Shown here piece after piece: positions 52,827-63,362 of a stretch of DNA of 64,000 nucleotides. Location of the stretch: NCBI GenBank assembly GCA_001766655.1, contig MJCC01000002.1, positions 1,145,027 through 1,209,026 of the forward strand, in the 5' to 3' direction. Under the pieces are notes generated by a model. It was not told the origin of the DNA. It was given only the letters and a program-made list of their open reading frames with translations, and did not search any database. This DNA comes from Phytomonas francai. Its lineage: Eukaryota; Euglenozoa; Kinetoplastea; Trypanosomatida; Trypanosomatidae. The translations under genes and the position numbers were made by a program. Numbering within the stretch: position 1 is the first letter of the stretch; each line of letters starts with the position of its first letter.

Positions 52827-53193
52827 TATATAGACAAACTATTCAAGGACAAAAATAGGGCAATATGTCGTGCTATTTTCTAGTAAACCCTTTTTTACTG
52901 AGCAAATGAATAATTCTGCTACCCAGTATCTGTGTATTTACGTATAGATACCCATGCCAGATGAATCATAAGACCTTATTCCAAGAAGCATGTTTTGAAC
53001 AAAAGTTTCAGTGGATAATCTGAAAAGGAGTAATAATAATACTAATAGCAAACTGATGTTTATCTGTATTCTCCTTCAGATTAGTTTATGTAAATTACAT
53101 GCTAAGTTTGTAATTATATGGTTGATAACAGACTATACATTCGCAATCCCCCACACACACATAGATGTGTACTAACATAGCTTGATTTCGAAT
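52827..53193. other. Intergenic, AT-rich
   Basis: Nothing seen beyond AT-rich spacer. Confidence 0.5.
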
Positions 53194-53643
53194 TCATTCA
53201 ACTGACGTGTTTGTGATAAGGAGTAACGTGGAAACTACTTCCTTGAATTTTTCTAGCGTCACGTGACCATTTTCGTCCACTGCATTTGCAATAGCTTGTT
53301 CAAGAGTTTGCTGCGCAGAGCTGGACTGTTCGGTATCGGTATTTCCATCTTCGTTCATTGATAAGTTACGGCACGTATTCCACAGCTGCTGCTGTGTGAT
53401 GTATTTTTGCCGTGTCACGTCTATTAGTTCAAACATCGTTTCAAGGTCTTTCTCATTGAAAAAAGACGAGCAGGTCTTCTCATCACGGATTTTCTTGATC
53501 TCTTTGCATAAAAACTCACGAGGGTCTTCCGGAAGGTGATACAAAAGAAGCTTCAGAAAATGAGCAAATAGTTCATTTAAACGATATTTCTTTATATATT
53601 CCCTAGTCAGCATAACTTGCTCCAGGCTATTTAAATTTTCCAT
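53194..53643 (-). CDS. EFCAB10-like small RIIa/EF-hand protein
   Basis: The 149-residue product opens with a helix pair of RIIa/Dpy-30 type: Y-I-K-K-Y-R-L-N-E-L-F-A-H-F-L-K-L-L-L-Y-H-L-P-E-D-P-R-E-F-L (about 16-45). The H-x-P-E-D-P-R-E-F-L ending is characteristic of EFCAB10 and related flagellar docking proteins. Two weak EF-hand-like helices follow (F-E-L-I-D-V-T-R-Q-K-Y-I-T near 71, and A-V-D-E-N-G-H-V-T-L-E-K-F near 122). The second keeps D-x-N-G-x-V and could bind calcium; the first lacks ligands. RIIa-type domains bind amphipathic helices of anchoring proteins, so an axonemal role is likely by analogy. Confidence 0.7.
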   Translation of the reverse strand: MENLNSLEQVMLTREYIKKYRLNELFAHFLKLLLYHLPEDPREFLCKEIKKIRDEKTCSSFFNEKDLETMFELIDVTRQKYITQQQLWNTCRNLSMNEDGNTDTEQSSSAQQTLEQAIANAVDENGHVTLEKFKEVVSTLLLITNTSVE

Positions 53644-54020
53644 TGCTTTGGTGATTTAATCTATTTCTCCCTTGCTCATCTTGAAAAAAAAGGAAAATTT
53701 ACATCCCATGTTCATTATTCTCTCTCTCTCTCTTTCTCCCTTCTCCTAAAGGAAAGACGATTATGTGTAAGCAACAGAAAGAGGAGAGACACACACACAC
53801 GAACACCAATATATATATATATATGTTTGTTGAATTATGAGGCAAATACCAGATAGCAGAAACAAAAGAGTAGCATATTCTTTGTCAATATCAATATACA
53901 TTCCAACGGCACAAAACCCCAATGCCTTAAAGTAGGGTAGTGTTTTTTTAAGGAGGGGAGGGGAGGTCTCCCACACCCACTTTCCCCCCTTCGTACATCA
54001 CCTTTTTTTCTTCAATCAGA
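53644..54020. other. Intergenic with TC and TA repeats
   Basis: Contains a (TC)n tract at about 53719-53740, a CA-rich run at about 53790 and (TA)n at 53808-53824. No gene. Confidence 0.6.
53808..53824. repeat. (TA)n microsatellite
   Basis: Short TA run beside CA-rich sequence in the spacer. Confidence 0.75.
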
Positions 54021-57017
54021 CTACATAACATTGCGCTTCAAGTTTTTATACAGGACCATCCCGCTTGGTGTGAGCTCAGCTGAGAGACGCAGCTGATCTT
54101 GTCGCGGCAGCACATATGGGACCGGCCGCGAGGGTACTTTGTGCGTCCTCGTCGGACCTACCAAGTGCAGTTCTGGTGCCAACAGAAGCCCAAGAGAGCT
54201 TGTTACCCGAAAGGCCTTCTTTTTGGTCTCGACTCGATTCACACGGTGAAGGATGAATGCGGCTTCGCCCGTGCGAACCATAGCACGCAGAAATCGCCAC
54301 CGAAGCCGTGCCCGCGCGATACAAGCTTCTGGCGAATAGTCGCCCTCAATCAATTTGAGTGCGTTGCTCAAAAGAACAAAAGCTGTAGCACTACCCAAGT
54401 CCCCAACATGGTGTGCGAGCTCGTTCTTTGTGGCAAAGGCAGTGCGAAAAATTGCGCTAGGAAGCCGCTGAATCTCGGCCCGGCGCTTTACATTCATGTG
54501 CAAACGACCAGGACCGATGTTATTGAATAAATTCAGAATTTCCTCTTCTGTATTAGTTTCAGAATCGTTCGGGAGGTTAATGCCAAGAACATTGGAAAAA
54601 TATCTTGGCATGAGCGAGAATAAATCCAAATCATTCCTTGTGAAGAAATCATGTTGAAATGGCTCCTCCTCATCTTCCTTGAAACTCTGTGTGAGCGGCA
54701 TGTTAGCAAATATCTTGCCGGAAGAGTTTGTGTCATGCCTTTTACCCTGTCGTGAGGATCCAGGTAGACCGTTTGAAATGGGATCACCGAAATACATGTT
54801 ATCGTCGCTGCTGTCGCTCTCGTCACTGTAGTCGGAATCACTTTCCGTATTGACCGCATGAAGCCCCGTGCCCCCACGGCTGAGAGGAGATGCGTGGTCT
54901 TTTTTCTTTTTTTTGTGTTGCTGTTTTTGAAAGCGCATATGCCTCCGGTCCTTTCTGTCCTGCATTATAGCCTCCTTAAGCTTTTCCGCTAGCCACATTC
55001 GTGAGTCGGCGTAAAATCGGGTCGCCCATTCGTTAATGTCCGTCTTGGACTCCAAGACGGACACTGGGCAGTTAGGATGGAGTAGCAAATGGGGCAAATG
55101 GGTAACCGAATTATTTTCGTGGTAAAGAACGGCAAAACGTTTAGTACTTTCTTTGTTATCACTAACGGAGAGAGTCTTTAGAGGCGCTTCGTTTTCGTTG
55201 ACTACCATGGGAAGCTTGGCTGGTTGAGTTTCTTTCGTATTAAGTTGCACGTTATCGGAAGAAGGAAATGACAGACTCATGCTTTCATAATCCAGAGGTA
55301 ATGGTGCATCCCCGTAAATACGTTTGAACGTGCCCTCGGAATTATTTTGAACGGTATTCAAAAAATTACTTGAATCACTTTCGATATCATGTGGAGCATT
55401 GCGATCTGAAGAGGAAATAGCGTGGTCCTTTTTCGCAGATGATTCGGTGCGGCTATTCTCTGGCATAAACATTAACATGGCGTAGTCCTCACCGGGTTGT
55501 AGCCCACCGTGCATAATTAAATAATGGAAATGCCTTAACCTTTTTTTTTCGGAACTGCTAGAACTCTGATAATACGCTGCGTAGGCGTACTTACGCAGAA
55601 ACATGGGTGCATCCTTGACGGTGTACAACAAAGTTTTGTTTACCGTTTTAGGCGGCAAGGGCGAACTATTAGAACGCATCGCTAGATCTTTCAAAGACAA
55701 ACTCTCACCACTGGGTGTCAGGTTATCGGGGGAAAGCTTAGAGGAGCGGTATCGCAGGCGGCTTGCGTTGGTGGGAGAAAACATGCTCGAATATTCATTA
55801 AAACTGCCTTTCATAATTTGGTCATTTATCTTCTCCCGAGTCTTAGCCATCAACCCCCGCAGAATGCTGCGAGGAAACTTGGATTCCACGACAGACCATG
55901 TGAAATCATTTAGCTGCAATTTTAAGAAACCATAGGAAGAATATTTTTTATTTGGCAAGGATAAAGAGGGGGGGCTGATTAAACTGGTTTCAAGCAAAGA
56001 CTTTGACTGCGGCGAGTTAGGGAACCCTGAAGACTCACTTTTGTTCAGGAGGGGTATCTCCGATAAATTAAGAGGAAAATACCAGCTTTGCTGACCTTCG
56101 TCGTAAAAGCCCCCCATCATCACAAATTCCTTCATAAAAACACTCCAGACAACGTCAATTTGAAAGAGAACTGGGCTCTCAGGAGACCGGGGAGTTTGTA
56201 CCCGAGTCCATACTAGAGTGTTAACGTTAAGCAAGTAAAGAAAAGGCGCCGCTATTTCGTTGTCTGCCTCGTAGTTACGCTCGCGAAGCCCAAGAACAAC
56301 CACAGACGCTGATGGCTCGTGATAAGCGGCACTAACAAACTGTATTTGCTGTGAATCAACCCCCCTAGGCCCTGGGAAACCACTCCATACACGGTTTCGA
56401 ATGTCAAATATATGGCCTAGATACGTGTTGTACGCGCGCTGGTGAAACCCACCAATGACAAACATGCTATTTGTCGTTGGAATGTATACCGCGGCGTGCA
56501 GAAAAACGGGGCCTGGACTATTACTTTTATCGTAGGTAATCTTATCCCAATAGTTCGTTGTCAAGTTGAAGGTGTACAAGGTATCGAAGACCTCTAGGTT
56601 TCGGTGGCCACCGTAAATCATAATTTTGTTAGGTGCACAAAAGACTAGAGAGTGATTCGCACGACCAGATGGCACACTACCCACCCCACGTGATTCTCTC
56701 CATAGAAAGGTGCGTTTTTCATGATAAAAAAAGTGATTTGGAAAATGACCCTTGGCGCTCATCCCGCCAAAAATGTAGAAGTTTTGGTTATGCATAAAGG
56801 CTGTGTGGCCTATACGAGGCATATACCCCTTGTATTCAGGAATGATACCACCACAAAAATTGGTGGTGACACGTGGATGCGATGGTGGCGCGGCAGGCTT
56901 TTTCAAATCAGTCTTCTTAGCTTCTTGGATCAGTATTTTTTCACTTTTCTTCCTTGGGGTGATAACTCTTCGCAGCTCACCCATGTTGGTGCTCCTCCTT
57001 TTGTTCAGTTTTTCCAT
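54021..57017 (-). CDS. Kelch-repeat protein
   Basis: The 998-residue product has an N-terminal kelch beta-propeller (about 55-330). Motifs include R-I-G-H-T-A-F-M-H-N-Q-N-F-Y-I-F-G-G (about 67-84), R-A-N-H-S-L-V-F-C-A-P-N-K-I-M-I-Y-G-G-H (about 118-137) and L-H-A-A-V-Y-I-P-T-T-N-S-M-F-V-I-G-G-F, each with the Gly-Gly typical of kelch blades. After it come a Ser-rich linker, a Lys-rich stretch (H-K-K-K-K-K-D, about 710), acidic serine runs (D-S-D-Y-S-D-E-S-D-S-S-D-D) and a helical C-terminal region (about 880-960) that I do not recognise. Kelch propellers bind partner proteins; no BTB or ligase domain is present. Function unknown. Confidence 0.85.
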   Translation of the reverse strand: MEKLNKRRSTNMGELRRVITPRKKSEKILIQEAKKTDLKKPAAPPSHPRVTTNFCGGIIPEYKGYMPRIGHTAFMHNQNFYIFGGMSAKGHFPNHFFYHEKRTFLWRESRGVGSVPSGRANHSLVFCAPNKIMIYGGHRNLEVFDTLYTFNLTTNYWDKITYDKSNSPGPVFLHAAVYIPTTNSMFVIGGFHQRAYNTYLGHIFDIRNRVWSGFPGPRGVDSQQIQFVSAAYHEPSASVVVLGLRERNYEADNEIAAPFLYLLNVNTLVWTRVQTPRSPESPVLFQIDVVWSVFMKEFVMMGGFYDEGQQSWYFPLNLSEIPLLNKSESSGFPNSPQSKSLLETSLISPPSLSLPNKKYSSYGFLKLQLNDFTWSVVESKFPRSILRGLMAKTREKINDQIMKGSFNEYSSMFSPTNASRLRYRSSKLSPDNLTPSGESLSLKDLAMRSNSSPLPPKTVNKTLLYTVKDAPMFLRKYAYAAYYQSSSSSEKKRLRHFHYLIMHGGLQPGEDYAMLMFMPENSRTESSAKKDHAISSSDRNAPHDIESDSSNFLNTVQNNSEGTFKRIYGDAPLPLDYESMSLSFPSSDNVQLNTKETQPAKLPMVVNENEAPLKTLSVSDNKESTKRFAVLYHENNSVTHLPHLLLHPNCPVSVLESKTDINEWATRFYADSRMWLAEKLKEAIMQDRKDRRHMRFQKQQHKKKKKDHASPLSRGGTGLHAVNTESDSDYSDESDSSDDNMYFGDPISNGLPGSSRQGKRHDTNSSGKIFANMPLTQSFKEDEEEPFQHDFFTRNDLDLFSLMPRYFSNVLGINLPNDSETNTEEEILNLFNNIGPGRLHMNVKRRAEIQRLPSAIFRTAFATKNELAHHVGDLGSATAFVLLSNALKLIEGDYSPEACIARARLRWRFLRAMVRTGEAAFILHRVNRVETKKKAFRVTSSLGLLLAPELHLVGPTRTHKVPSRPVPYVLPRQDQLRLSAELTPSGMVLYKNLKRNVM

Positions 57018-57636
57018 TTTTGTACCAGTGGCACTGCTTATAGAACAGAGTCAGCGAATAGGAACTAAAAATGAAATTAGCAGATGGGTCGAATCGCTTG
57101 GGAAATAAAGAGTGGGTGGAAAATGAGGCTCAAGCCCTCAACAACACAGTTCAAGTTGTGTTTTCCTGCGTTGTGGCCAAATGCTTGTTTACTCCAAAGG
57201 ATAGGAGGGAAAAATGCTTGCCGCCCAGAAAATAATAATATACTAACTATAGGTAAAGATTCACCTGCCCCTTCTCTCTTTCTAAGAGACCACCACCCCA
57301 CAAGATGAAGGTTAGCGCAAGCCTAGAATACCAATACCTGGGGTAGAATTCATTTGAGAAAAAGGAGGACAAATGTAAATCATTAACGAGTTGGACGTAA
57401 ATAGACACCCACGCATATACAGATATACTATTTATTTATTTTAAGGGGAGATACACAGATTGCACAGGGAAGCTGAACCTATTTTTATTCAACCCATAAA
57501 CTAACCCTCTTGTTGAATACGTATGCATAGTACAAGAGGGGGAGCATAGTACGAATGCAAATAACGAACGTGCATCGTGAAAAGGATGAAAGTGTGGAGG
57601 GTACAGACAACAGCCCGACTCGCTCTTTGCTTCCAT
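57018..57636. other. Intergenic, nothing recognised
   Basis: Plus-strand frames around 57084-57308 run against the cluster and lack features. Confidence 0.5.
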
Positions 57637-59091
57637 TTAGATATCGCTCTCTGATGGAATATTAAACCACAAACAGCATTTCAGCATGTAAGTGTAAGGC
57701 AAAACAGGCCGCTGGATAATCTTCGCCCTCTCGAGCCGTTCCACAGAGGGCTGAGCTGCACTGGCTACGTCCCCTTCCAGATTCACGAACTGCTCTGGGG
57801 CAATGTGCAACGCCTGCATCACCTTTTGAATAAAAAAAGAAGAGCCTTTTTGCTTCTCAGCGCCCGACTCCTGGATACATTTCGCAACACCAACACTGTG
57901 GTCAAGGGCAACCTGCATTTCTCGATGAATGCCCACTACGTACCGCACAGTAGTATGCATCATCATGAGTTCATAAGTCGCCATTTTTTCCTCGATATCA
58001 TGGAATGGTACCCCACTCTCACACATGCGTTTCTTCAGGATAGAAACCTCCTCACGAACCTTCGCATTGAGTGCATCGTCGTCCTTGCTGATTCCCATAT
58101 CCGGGACCTCCGCCCGAATGACGAGGTTACAGTGTCGGAGAGCATTCAGGCGCGATGCGTCATGGGCTTGCCGCACGGAATGTGTCTGCGCAAACCCATC
58201 CTCAACGGCCGCGCCCTCGGCAGCGTGCAAATCCTCCGGTGTAAGACCAATGGCTTGCGCCACCTCTAAAACCGTCTTCGTCAACGCACTCTTCTGCGCG
58301 CTCAGCCGAGATGACTCTTTCGTGAGGTACTGATCCAAGATCGCCATCTCCTGCCCTTCCCTCCCGATCGCGTGATCCCCGGTCGCCGTTAGCGGGCTGT
58401 CCTCACCTTCCTCAGGAGCGACCGCCTCGTAGATCGATTCAAGGGTCGTTATGCAGAGGCAATCGGGGGAGCGCCAAAAGAACGGGCGCCGACCACTCGA
58501 TAATCCACCATTTTGATCAGGGCCTGGTGTGTGCCCTTGGGGTTGGTTAATGTCTTCGGACGCCAGCATTTTCTTTATCTGACTCTCTGCTGCTAACATG
58601 GACTCGTCCAAGTCATCTGGGGATGCAGGAGGCAAGGCATACTCATCTTCAGGGGGGGTTTCTGTTTCTCGGCTAGACTCCATCGATCGTGTTAAACTAG
58701 TCGGTTCCTCCTCCTTATCCAGCACTCTACGGATGGTTTGCGCAAGTGTGGATGCCAGATCTGCCGCGCATTCAGCATTACCCTTGGCCAAAGAGATGGT
58801 GAGCTGACGATGCAAACGCAGGGCGGTTGGATGGGTTTGAAATACACGTGTAAGCAATTGCATGGGGTTTGAGGTCACAGGAGCAGGGGAGGGCTTACAC
58901 GGTGACGTGTTAGACTCACACGAGTCGGTAGTGTTGTTTCTCATGGAATCACGCAAACAAGAAAACTTTACTAGAGACGTTGGACACAAAAGACGCCGAA
59001 ACGCCCCATTACTGATGCACCGGGTTGCTGGCACGAGTGGTATCGCATGGACTGATGGATTACGTACAACTCTAAAGTATGTGCTTTTCAT
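57637..59091 (-). CDS. Probable mitochondrial protein, unknown function
   Basis: The 484-residue product has an N-terminus without acidic residues and with many Arg, Ser and hydrophobic residues (M-K-S-T-Y-F-R-V-V-R-N-P-S, then R-C-I-S-N-G-A-F-R-R-L-L), which reads as a mitochondrial presequence. A Pro/Glu-rich acidic linker is at about 130-200. The helical C-terminal half includes V-L-E-V-A-Q-A-I-G-L-T-P-E-D-L and, later, a parallel V-M-Q-A-L-H-I-A-P-E-Q-F, which look like two copies of one short motif. I do not recognise the family. The part at about 58080-58440 is locally GC-rich. Confidence 0.8.
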   Translation of the reverse strand: MKSTYFRVVRNPSVHAIPLVPATRCISNGAFRRLLCPTSLVKFSCLRDSMRNNTTDSCESNTSPCKPSPAPVTSNPMQLLTRVFQTHPTALRLHRQLTISLAKGNAECAADLASTLAQTIRRVLDKEEEPTSLTRSMESSRETETPPEDEYALPPASPDDLDESMLAAESQIKKMLASEDINQPQGHTPGPDQNGGLSSGRRPFFWRSPDCLCITTLESIYEAVAPEEGEDSPLTATGDHAIGREGQEMAILDQYLTKESSRLSAQKSALTKTVLEVAQAIGLTPEDLHAAEGAAVEDGFAQTHSVRQAHDASRLNALRHCNLVIRAEVPDMGISKDDDALNAKVREEVSILKKRMCESGVPFHDIEEKMATYELMMMHTTVRYVVGIHREMQVALDHSVGVAKCIQESGAEKQKGSSFFIQKVMQALHIAPEQFVNLEGDVASAAQPSVERLERAKIIQRPVLPYTYMLKCCLWFNIPSESDI

Positions 59092-59671
59092 TAGCTTTGA
59101 AATTTTTCCCCTAACCCCTCCCCTCTTCTCTCTCCACGATTCAGTCTTTTTCTTTGTAAATGTGGCTTATATTATGCACTTACTGATGTATACTTTGTAT
59201 GCTAAAGAGGGCTCAAGGGAACCTTTTCGCCCTTTCTTCTAACCATACAAAAATGAAGGAAAAATAGTTGTTTTTTGATGATTATTCAAAAAAGCTAACA
59301 CTATGCTGTAAAATATGAGAGAAGGGAAAGCAAACGATCTCAAAGGAGGCTAGATTCTAGATTTTCTAACCTTTTTTTTTTTTGCTATCATGTGTTCTTT
59401 AGCGTTACGCGTAAAAGTGATTGCATTCAATAGATGCACCCAATACACTCTAAAGTTTTCTTCTAATATGAGGAGGGGAAAAGCAAAATTATCAGCAACT
59501 TTATATAACATTAACATAGGAATCCCGAAGCCGACGCTTCTCTATAAATTATTATCTAAAACAAGACGTGGAAGGTCAGAAATGTGTTGGAAGGGTATAG
59601 CTACTGCCAAAAAAAAATCGGAATTCCGAGCTCGGTGTCGCTACTATTCCTCATAAAGGCTACACTACATT
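59092..59671. other. Intergenic, nothing recognised
   Basis: A plus-strand frame of 88 codons (59390-59656) runs against the cluster and is not accepted. Purine runs near 59461 may be minus-strand polypyrimidine. Confidence 0.5.
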
Positions 59672-62600
59672 TTAAATCGAAAGTGAATTCATAAAATGCT
59701 CCGCCAGAGACGGATTTAGCTCAACGCGCCTTTTAAAGTGGTGGTCGGTAGACAATCGGCTTTTTAGTATCTCAAGGCACCGCTGCCGTTCATGCTCCTT
59801 TTTCTTTTGTTCCTCTCTCTTCCTTTCGCGTAAAGCTTGCTGGTATAGTATATTGCATCGTTTTTCAGCTATTCCCCTGTCGCCTTTCTGCCCAAGGGAC
59901 TTTACTTCAGAGCCATTGGGTCTGTTGAGACCGCTATCGCTCGCCCTCCGGCTTCCTGCTTTGGGGGAAACCGCACTTCCTCGTTCAGAGTATTTCAAGC
60001 CATGACTAATGATAGAGGGGTGAAACGTGCACCCCTTTATCTCCTGTTTCTCGCGTCTCTTCTGTAGCGTCTCAGCTTTAATGTAGCCTTGCACCGTGAG
60101 ACGGGACGCCATCTTTTTTTCCTCACTCGATGAAAGCTTAGGTCCGTGGACGAGCTGGTCGACAAAAGCTTGCATGGTGCTATCATCTTTGCTCGCTTCT
60201 TTTTCCCATTTGCGCTGGGCCACTGCGAGAGGATCGGTATTGCGAGAATGCCGCCTGCGAAGGAGGTCAAGCTCAACGCGCGCCGCCAGACGGGCAATCA
60301 AAAACTCCTCAAGATCATGTTTCTCTCGCTCCTTTCGCGCCATCTGGGTCTTTTGGTCCTTTACTCGAACCTCGTTCATGGATCGGGTGTACATGTCCCG
60401 AAAGAAGGCCGCCCGCTGGGCCTCTGTGCGTTGAACCACCGCAAAGCTCTGGTCCGCAGACCGGCTAGAGACCGACGGAGAGGCCGACGTGGCGGCCTTG
60501 CCCCGGCTCCGCAGCGCGTCTGATCTCGCGGATCCCCTTTGGTGGGAGCTATGCGCATTACCTCGGGGACTGCTGCCGCGGCTTGTGTTCCGGCTGCCCT
60601 CAGAGGCGCGGGCGCTACGTCGCGCATTGTACAAACGGAGGTAAACCCCATTGGGGTCCTTTAAGAGTTCTTCCTGTTTGCGTAGCCTCTCCTCGCGGGC
60701 TTTGCTCTCAGCTTTGAAGGTGCCGTTTTCAATTTTCGCGGAAATTTTTGCGAGTTTGTTGTACTGAGCCACCAGGGCGCCTCTCGTCTCCCAGTCTCGA
60801 CGATTACTATGGTGATAAAGCCGCTTCCATGGGCTTGAACGCATGTCCTGTTCTATTTGGCGGTCATGGTTGGCAATTTCGTCGGAAAGCAGATGTAGTT
60901 TGTCCTGGACCTGATCCAACATGTACTCTTTATCCAATGCAAGCGGTTCACGTTGGGGCGAAATATGGGTGGAAGATGTCGCTTTTGGGGAAGTGCGGTG
61001 GCTTGGCATACGTGTCGGGCTACTTTTCACATATCGATGGCCCAACACCTCATTTTTAGCCTCAAGCGAGACAGAAGCATTCCGTCCCATGGGCAAGTTC
61101 CCCAAAGTCAAGCAATGGGAATGACTCGAGAGAGTGCTATTGTCGTCTTGAATTTCTTTGTACTTTTCACCCTGTCGAGGCAGCCGATATCCCGTCAAAC
61201 GGGATACAGGGGACCTTTTGAAATCCTGATTATCGTGAGCTGTATGATTACGTCGAGAAGAATAGCGACGCGGGGATGCAGGAAAAGCTAGACGGTCGCT
61301 TGGCGATGTCCTCTCGTAACTATCGCGTCGGGTCGAACTCGCAGCTCTCGCGTAACCCACACGTTGATGCTCTGCAGACCGATGGCAGACACGAGAAGAC
61401 CTCTCTTCGCTCAAGGATGCTCTTAAAGGTGTCTTCATGCCACGTGACGACGACGATGAAAGCAATGTCGAGGAGTTTGAGCCCCATAATGGTTCATACT
61501 CTTCACCAACATAGTGTGCGTTATTCTCAGGAGAACGATGCATCTTGCGTTTTGTATCGTGTCGTTCTGGGGTTAGATAATCCGGTGACCTTTCGCTGAG
61601 TGGCGCAGCATGCGCGATTTTAGACCCATTGCAATCGTATACCTCCGCATTGTGTAAGCGGCGTCTCTGTTGATGAGGCGATACACGCAAGGGAAGGTTC
61701 CGGTTCAGTCGCTGCAAACTCTTTCCGTCTTTAGTGCATTTCAAAATTATTTCCAACACATCAGCCGAAATACCCTCCCTACCTTGGCTTACTTCGTTTG
61801 TTGGAACATCACTTCCGTTTAGGAGAGGTCCCCTTTTGCAGCTCTGTGATACATAATAAGGAGAATGCAATCTTGAAAGACGTGAAGATTCTCGAGTTGT
61901 AGTTGTTGGATGTCGATCTGAAGACATTGAAGGCGAACGCGTTTCCCTTACCTCAGGACTAAAATTTCGAGTTATCCGAGAAACATGCGCTGTTGGGTTC
62001 AAAGGAGGCCCTGCATGTCCATTAGAAGCTGCCATTCTCTTACGCGGCAAACTACTCGAAGATACTGTTGCACGTGTCGCTGCTTTTTTGTGCAAAGTAT
62101 TTGACCGCACGTTTTCCCTTTCAGTGTTGATTTTCCCGACATGCAAGGAACGTTGGGCTTCCTTTTCCGTCACATGCTTACAATTGACGCCTTCGCTTCT
62201 AAAAATAAGTGTGGTTTCAATTTTATTTGATTGTTGCTCGCGCCGGCTCGCGCTAGCATCCTCGGATGTATTCGTCAAGGGCTTCTTTCTGTCAAAACTT
62301 ATCGATCTAGATTCAGTAAGAACAGATGAATTTTTTGAAACATGCTCACCCGAGTGGGGTTTCACAGAATTAAAGGCTGCCTCATCAGTCATCCCCCTCG
62401 TCCCTCTAGTGTTACCATTACCTTTCTTAGCCAAAGGAATCGAACTTGGCTTTGGGGTAGAGGACTTTGAATTAGATTTGATGCTATGCGCCATACTCGC
62501 ATCCTCATCACTGAGGTCAAGAGAAATGCTAACCTGATCGCTATATTCAGATGCATTATTTCTCCCGTTGAAGTTATTTTCCTGTGATTCTAAATTACTG

Positions 62601-62962
62601 TCCTTTGTATCTGCACCTACATTTTGTGGCTGGGAATCTGTTATGGAGTGCGTACACGAAAAATGAATGGAGTTGCCGCTGAGTGTATCCTCTTTTGGAA
62701 CAGAATTCATTTGCACTTCAGTTGAAAATTGCTCTACTGCTGCAGCTTGAGATACTTTAGCAACAGGTGGACACCGTTCCTGTAGGGTAGGGTTGAAATT
62801 TTTACTGGGTAGTTTGCCTTCATTGTCCTCTAGTTTATTGGATTGCGACTTGTGAACAATTTCCGACTTTAAGCTTGTTTTTGGATTGGCCTCATTGTCC
62901 TTTGTTTTATGTTTGCCACCCAAGCCTATAATATTGGAAAGCTTTTTGAATTTTAAACCCAT
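59672..62962 (-). CDS. Large basic Ser/Arg-rich protein with FHP-type motif
   Basis: The 1,096-residue product is mostly polar and disordered, with Ser, Arg and Asn dominating residues 1-700. The C-terminal 400 residues are charged helices (R-K-E-R-E-K-H-D-L-E-E-F-L-I-A-R-L-A-A-R-V-E-L-D, about 890-915) followed by G-C-T-F-H-P-S-I (about 985-992) and a Lys/Glu-rich coiled stretch (R-K-R-E-E-Q-K-K-K-E-H-E-R-Q). C-T-F-H-P-x-I segments among charged helices are a frequent feature of trypanosomatid cytoskeletal and flagellar proteins of unknown function. The N-terminus begins M-G-L-K, but position 6 is Lys rather than Ser/Thr, so myristoylation is doubtful. Function unknown. Confidence 0.8.
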   Translation of the reverse strand: MGLKFKKLSNIIGLGGKHKTKDNEANPKTSLKSEIVHKSQSNKLEDNEGKLPSKNFNPTLQERCPPVAKVSQAAAVEQFSTEVQMNSVPKEDTLSGNSIHFSCTHSITDSQPQNVGADTKDSNLESQENNFNGRNNASEYSDQVSISLDLSDEDASMAHSIKSNSKSSTPKPSSIPLAKKGNGNTRGTRGMTDEAAFNSVKPHSGEHVSKNSSVLTESRSISFDRKKPLTNTSEDASASRREQQSNKIETTLIFRSEGVNCKHVTEKEAQRSLHVGKINTERENVRSNTLHKKAATRATVSSSSLPRKRMAASNGHAGPPLNPTAHVSRITRNFSPEVRETRSPSMSSDRHPTTTTRESSRLSRLHSPYYVSQSCKRGPLLNGSDVPTNEVSQGREGISADVLEIILKCTKDGKSLQRLNRNLPLRVSPHQQRRRLHNAEVYDCNGSKIAHAAPLSERSPDYLTPERHDTKRKMHRSPENNAHYVGEEYEPLWGSNSSTLLSSSSSRGMKTPLRASLSEERSSRVCHRSAEHQRVGYARAASSTRRDSYERTSPSDRLAFPASPRRYSSRRNHTAHDNQDFKRSPVSRLTGYRLPRQGEKYKEIQDDNSTLSSHSHCLTLGNLPMGRNASVSLEAKNEVLGHRYVKSSPTRMPSHRTSPKATSSTHISPQREPLALDKEYMLDQVQDKLHLLSDEIANHDRQIEQDMRSSPWKRLYHHSNRRDWETRGALVAQYNKLAKISAKIENGTFKAESKAREERLRKQEELLKDPNGVYLRLYNARRSARASEGSRNTSRGSSPRGNAHSSHQRGSARSDALRSRGKAATSASPSVSSRSADQSFAVVQRTEAQRAAFFRDMYTRSMNEVRVKDQKTQMARKEREKHDLEEFLIARLAARVELDLLRRRHSRNTDPLAVAQRKWEKEASKDDSTMQAFVDQLVHGPKLSSSEEKKMASRLTVQGYIKAETLQKRREKQEIKGCTFHPSIISHGLKYSERGSAVSPKAGSRRASDSGLNRPNGSEVKSLGQKGDRGIAEKRCNILYQQALRERKREEQKKKEHERQRCLEILKSRLSTDHHFKRRVELNPSLAEHFMNSLSI

Positions 62963-63362
62963 ATGCTATAGACAGGTCGCTAATAGGAATAATATTGTTG
63001 ATAATCACAACAGTAACTGCAACCCGCAACGCTTATGGCGGGTGACATTTTAGTTTTCCTTCCTCTCAAAATCCATTTAGCCGGATTTCTTCAAAACATA
63101 CCTATTTTCCTTCTTTTTGTCCATTACACGATTTAATATGTTAATGAATTACTCTGAAATATAATAATTCCTCCTGCTCACTCAATCTAACAGAAAACCT
63201 TAGCACTATATTGTGAGGCCCTCTCCAAAAGAAAGACCTGGAGAACCCCTTTTGAGCACTTGTTCACACGCATATTCAACCCTTCAGACACGCATGAGGA
63301 TGGCAATCCATTTCTGCAGCTGTGGATTTAAGGAAAAGTTAATATTACTCGAATTGTAGTCC
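62963..63362. other. Intergenic, AT-rich
   Basis: No gene seen. Confidence 0.5.

Noticed and set aside
59390..59656. Plus-strand frame of 88 codons
   Set aside because: Against cluster direction, no motif, normal for chance open frames of this size.
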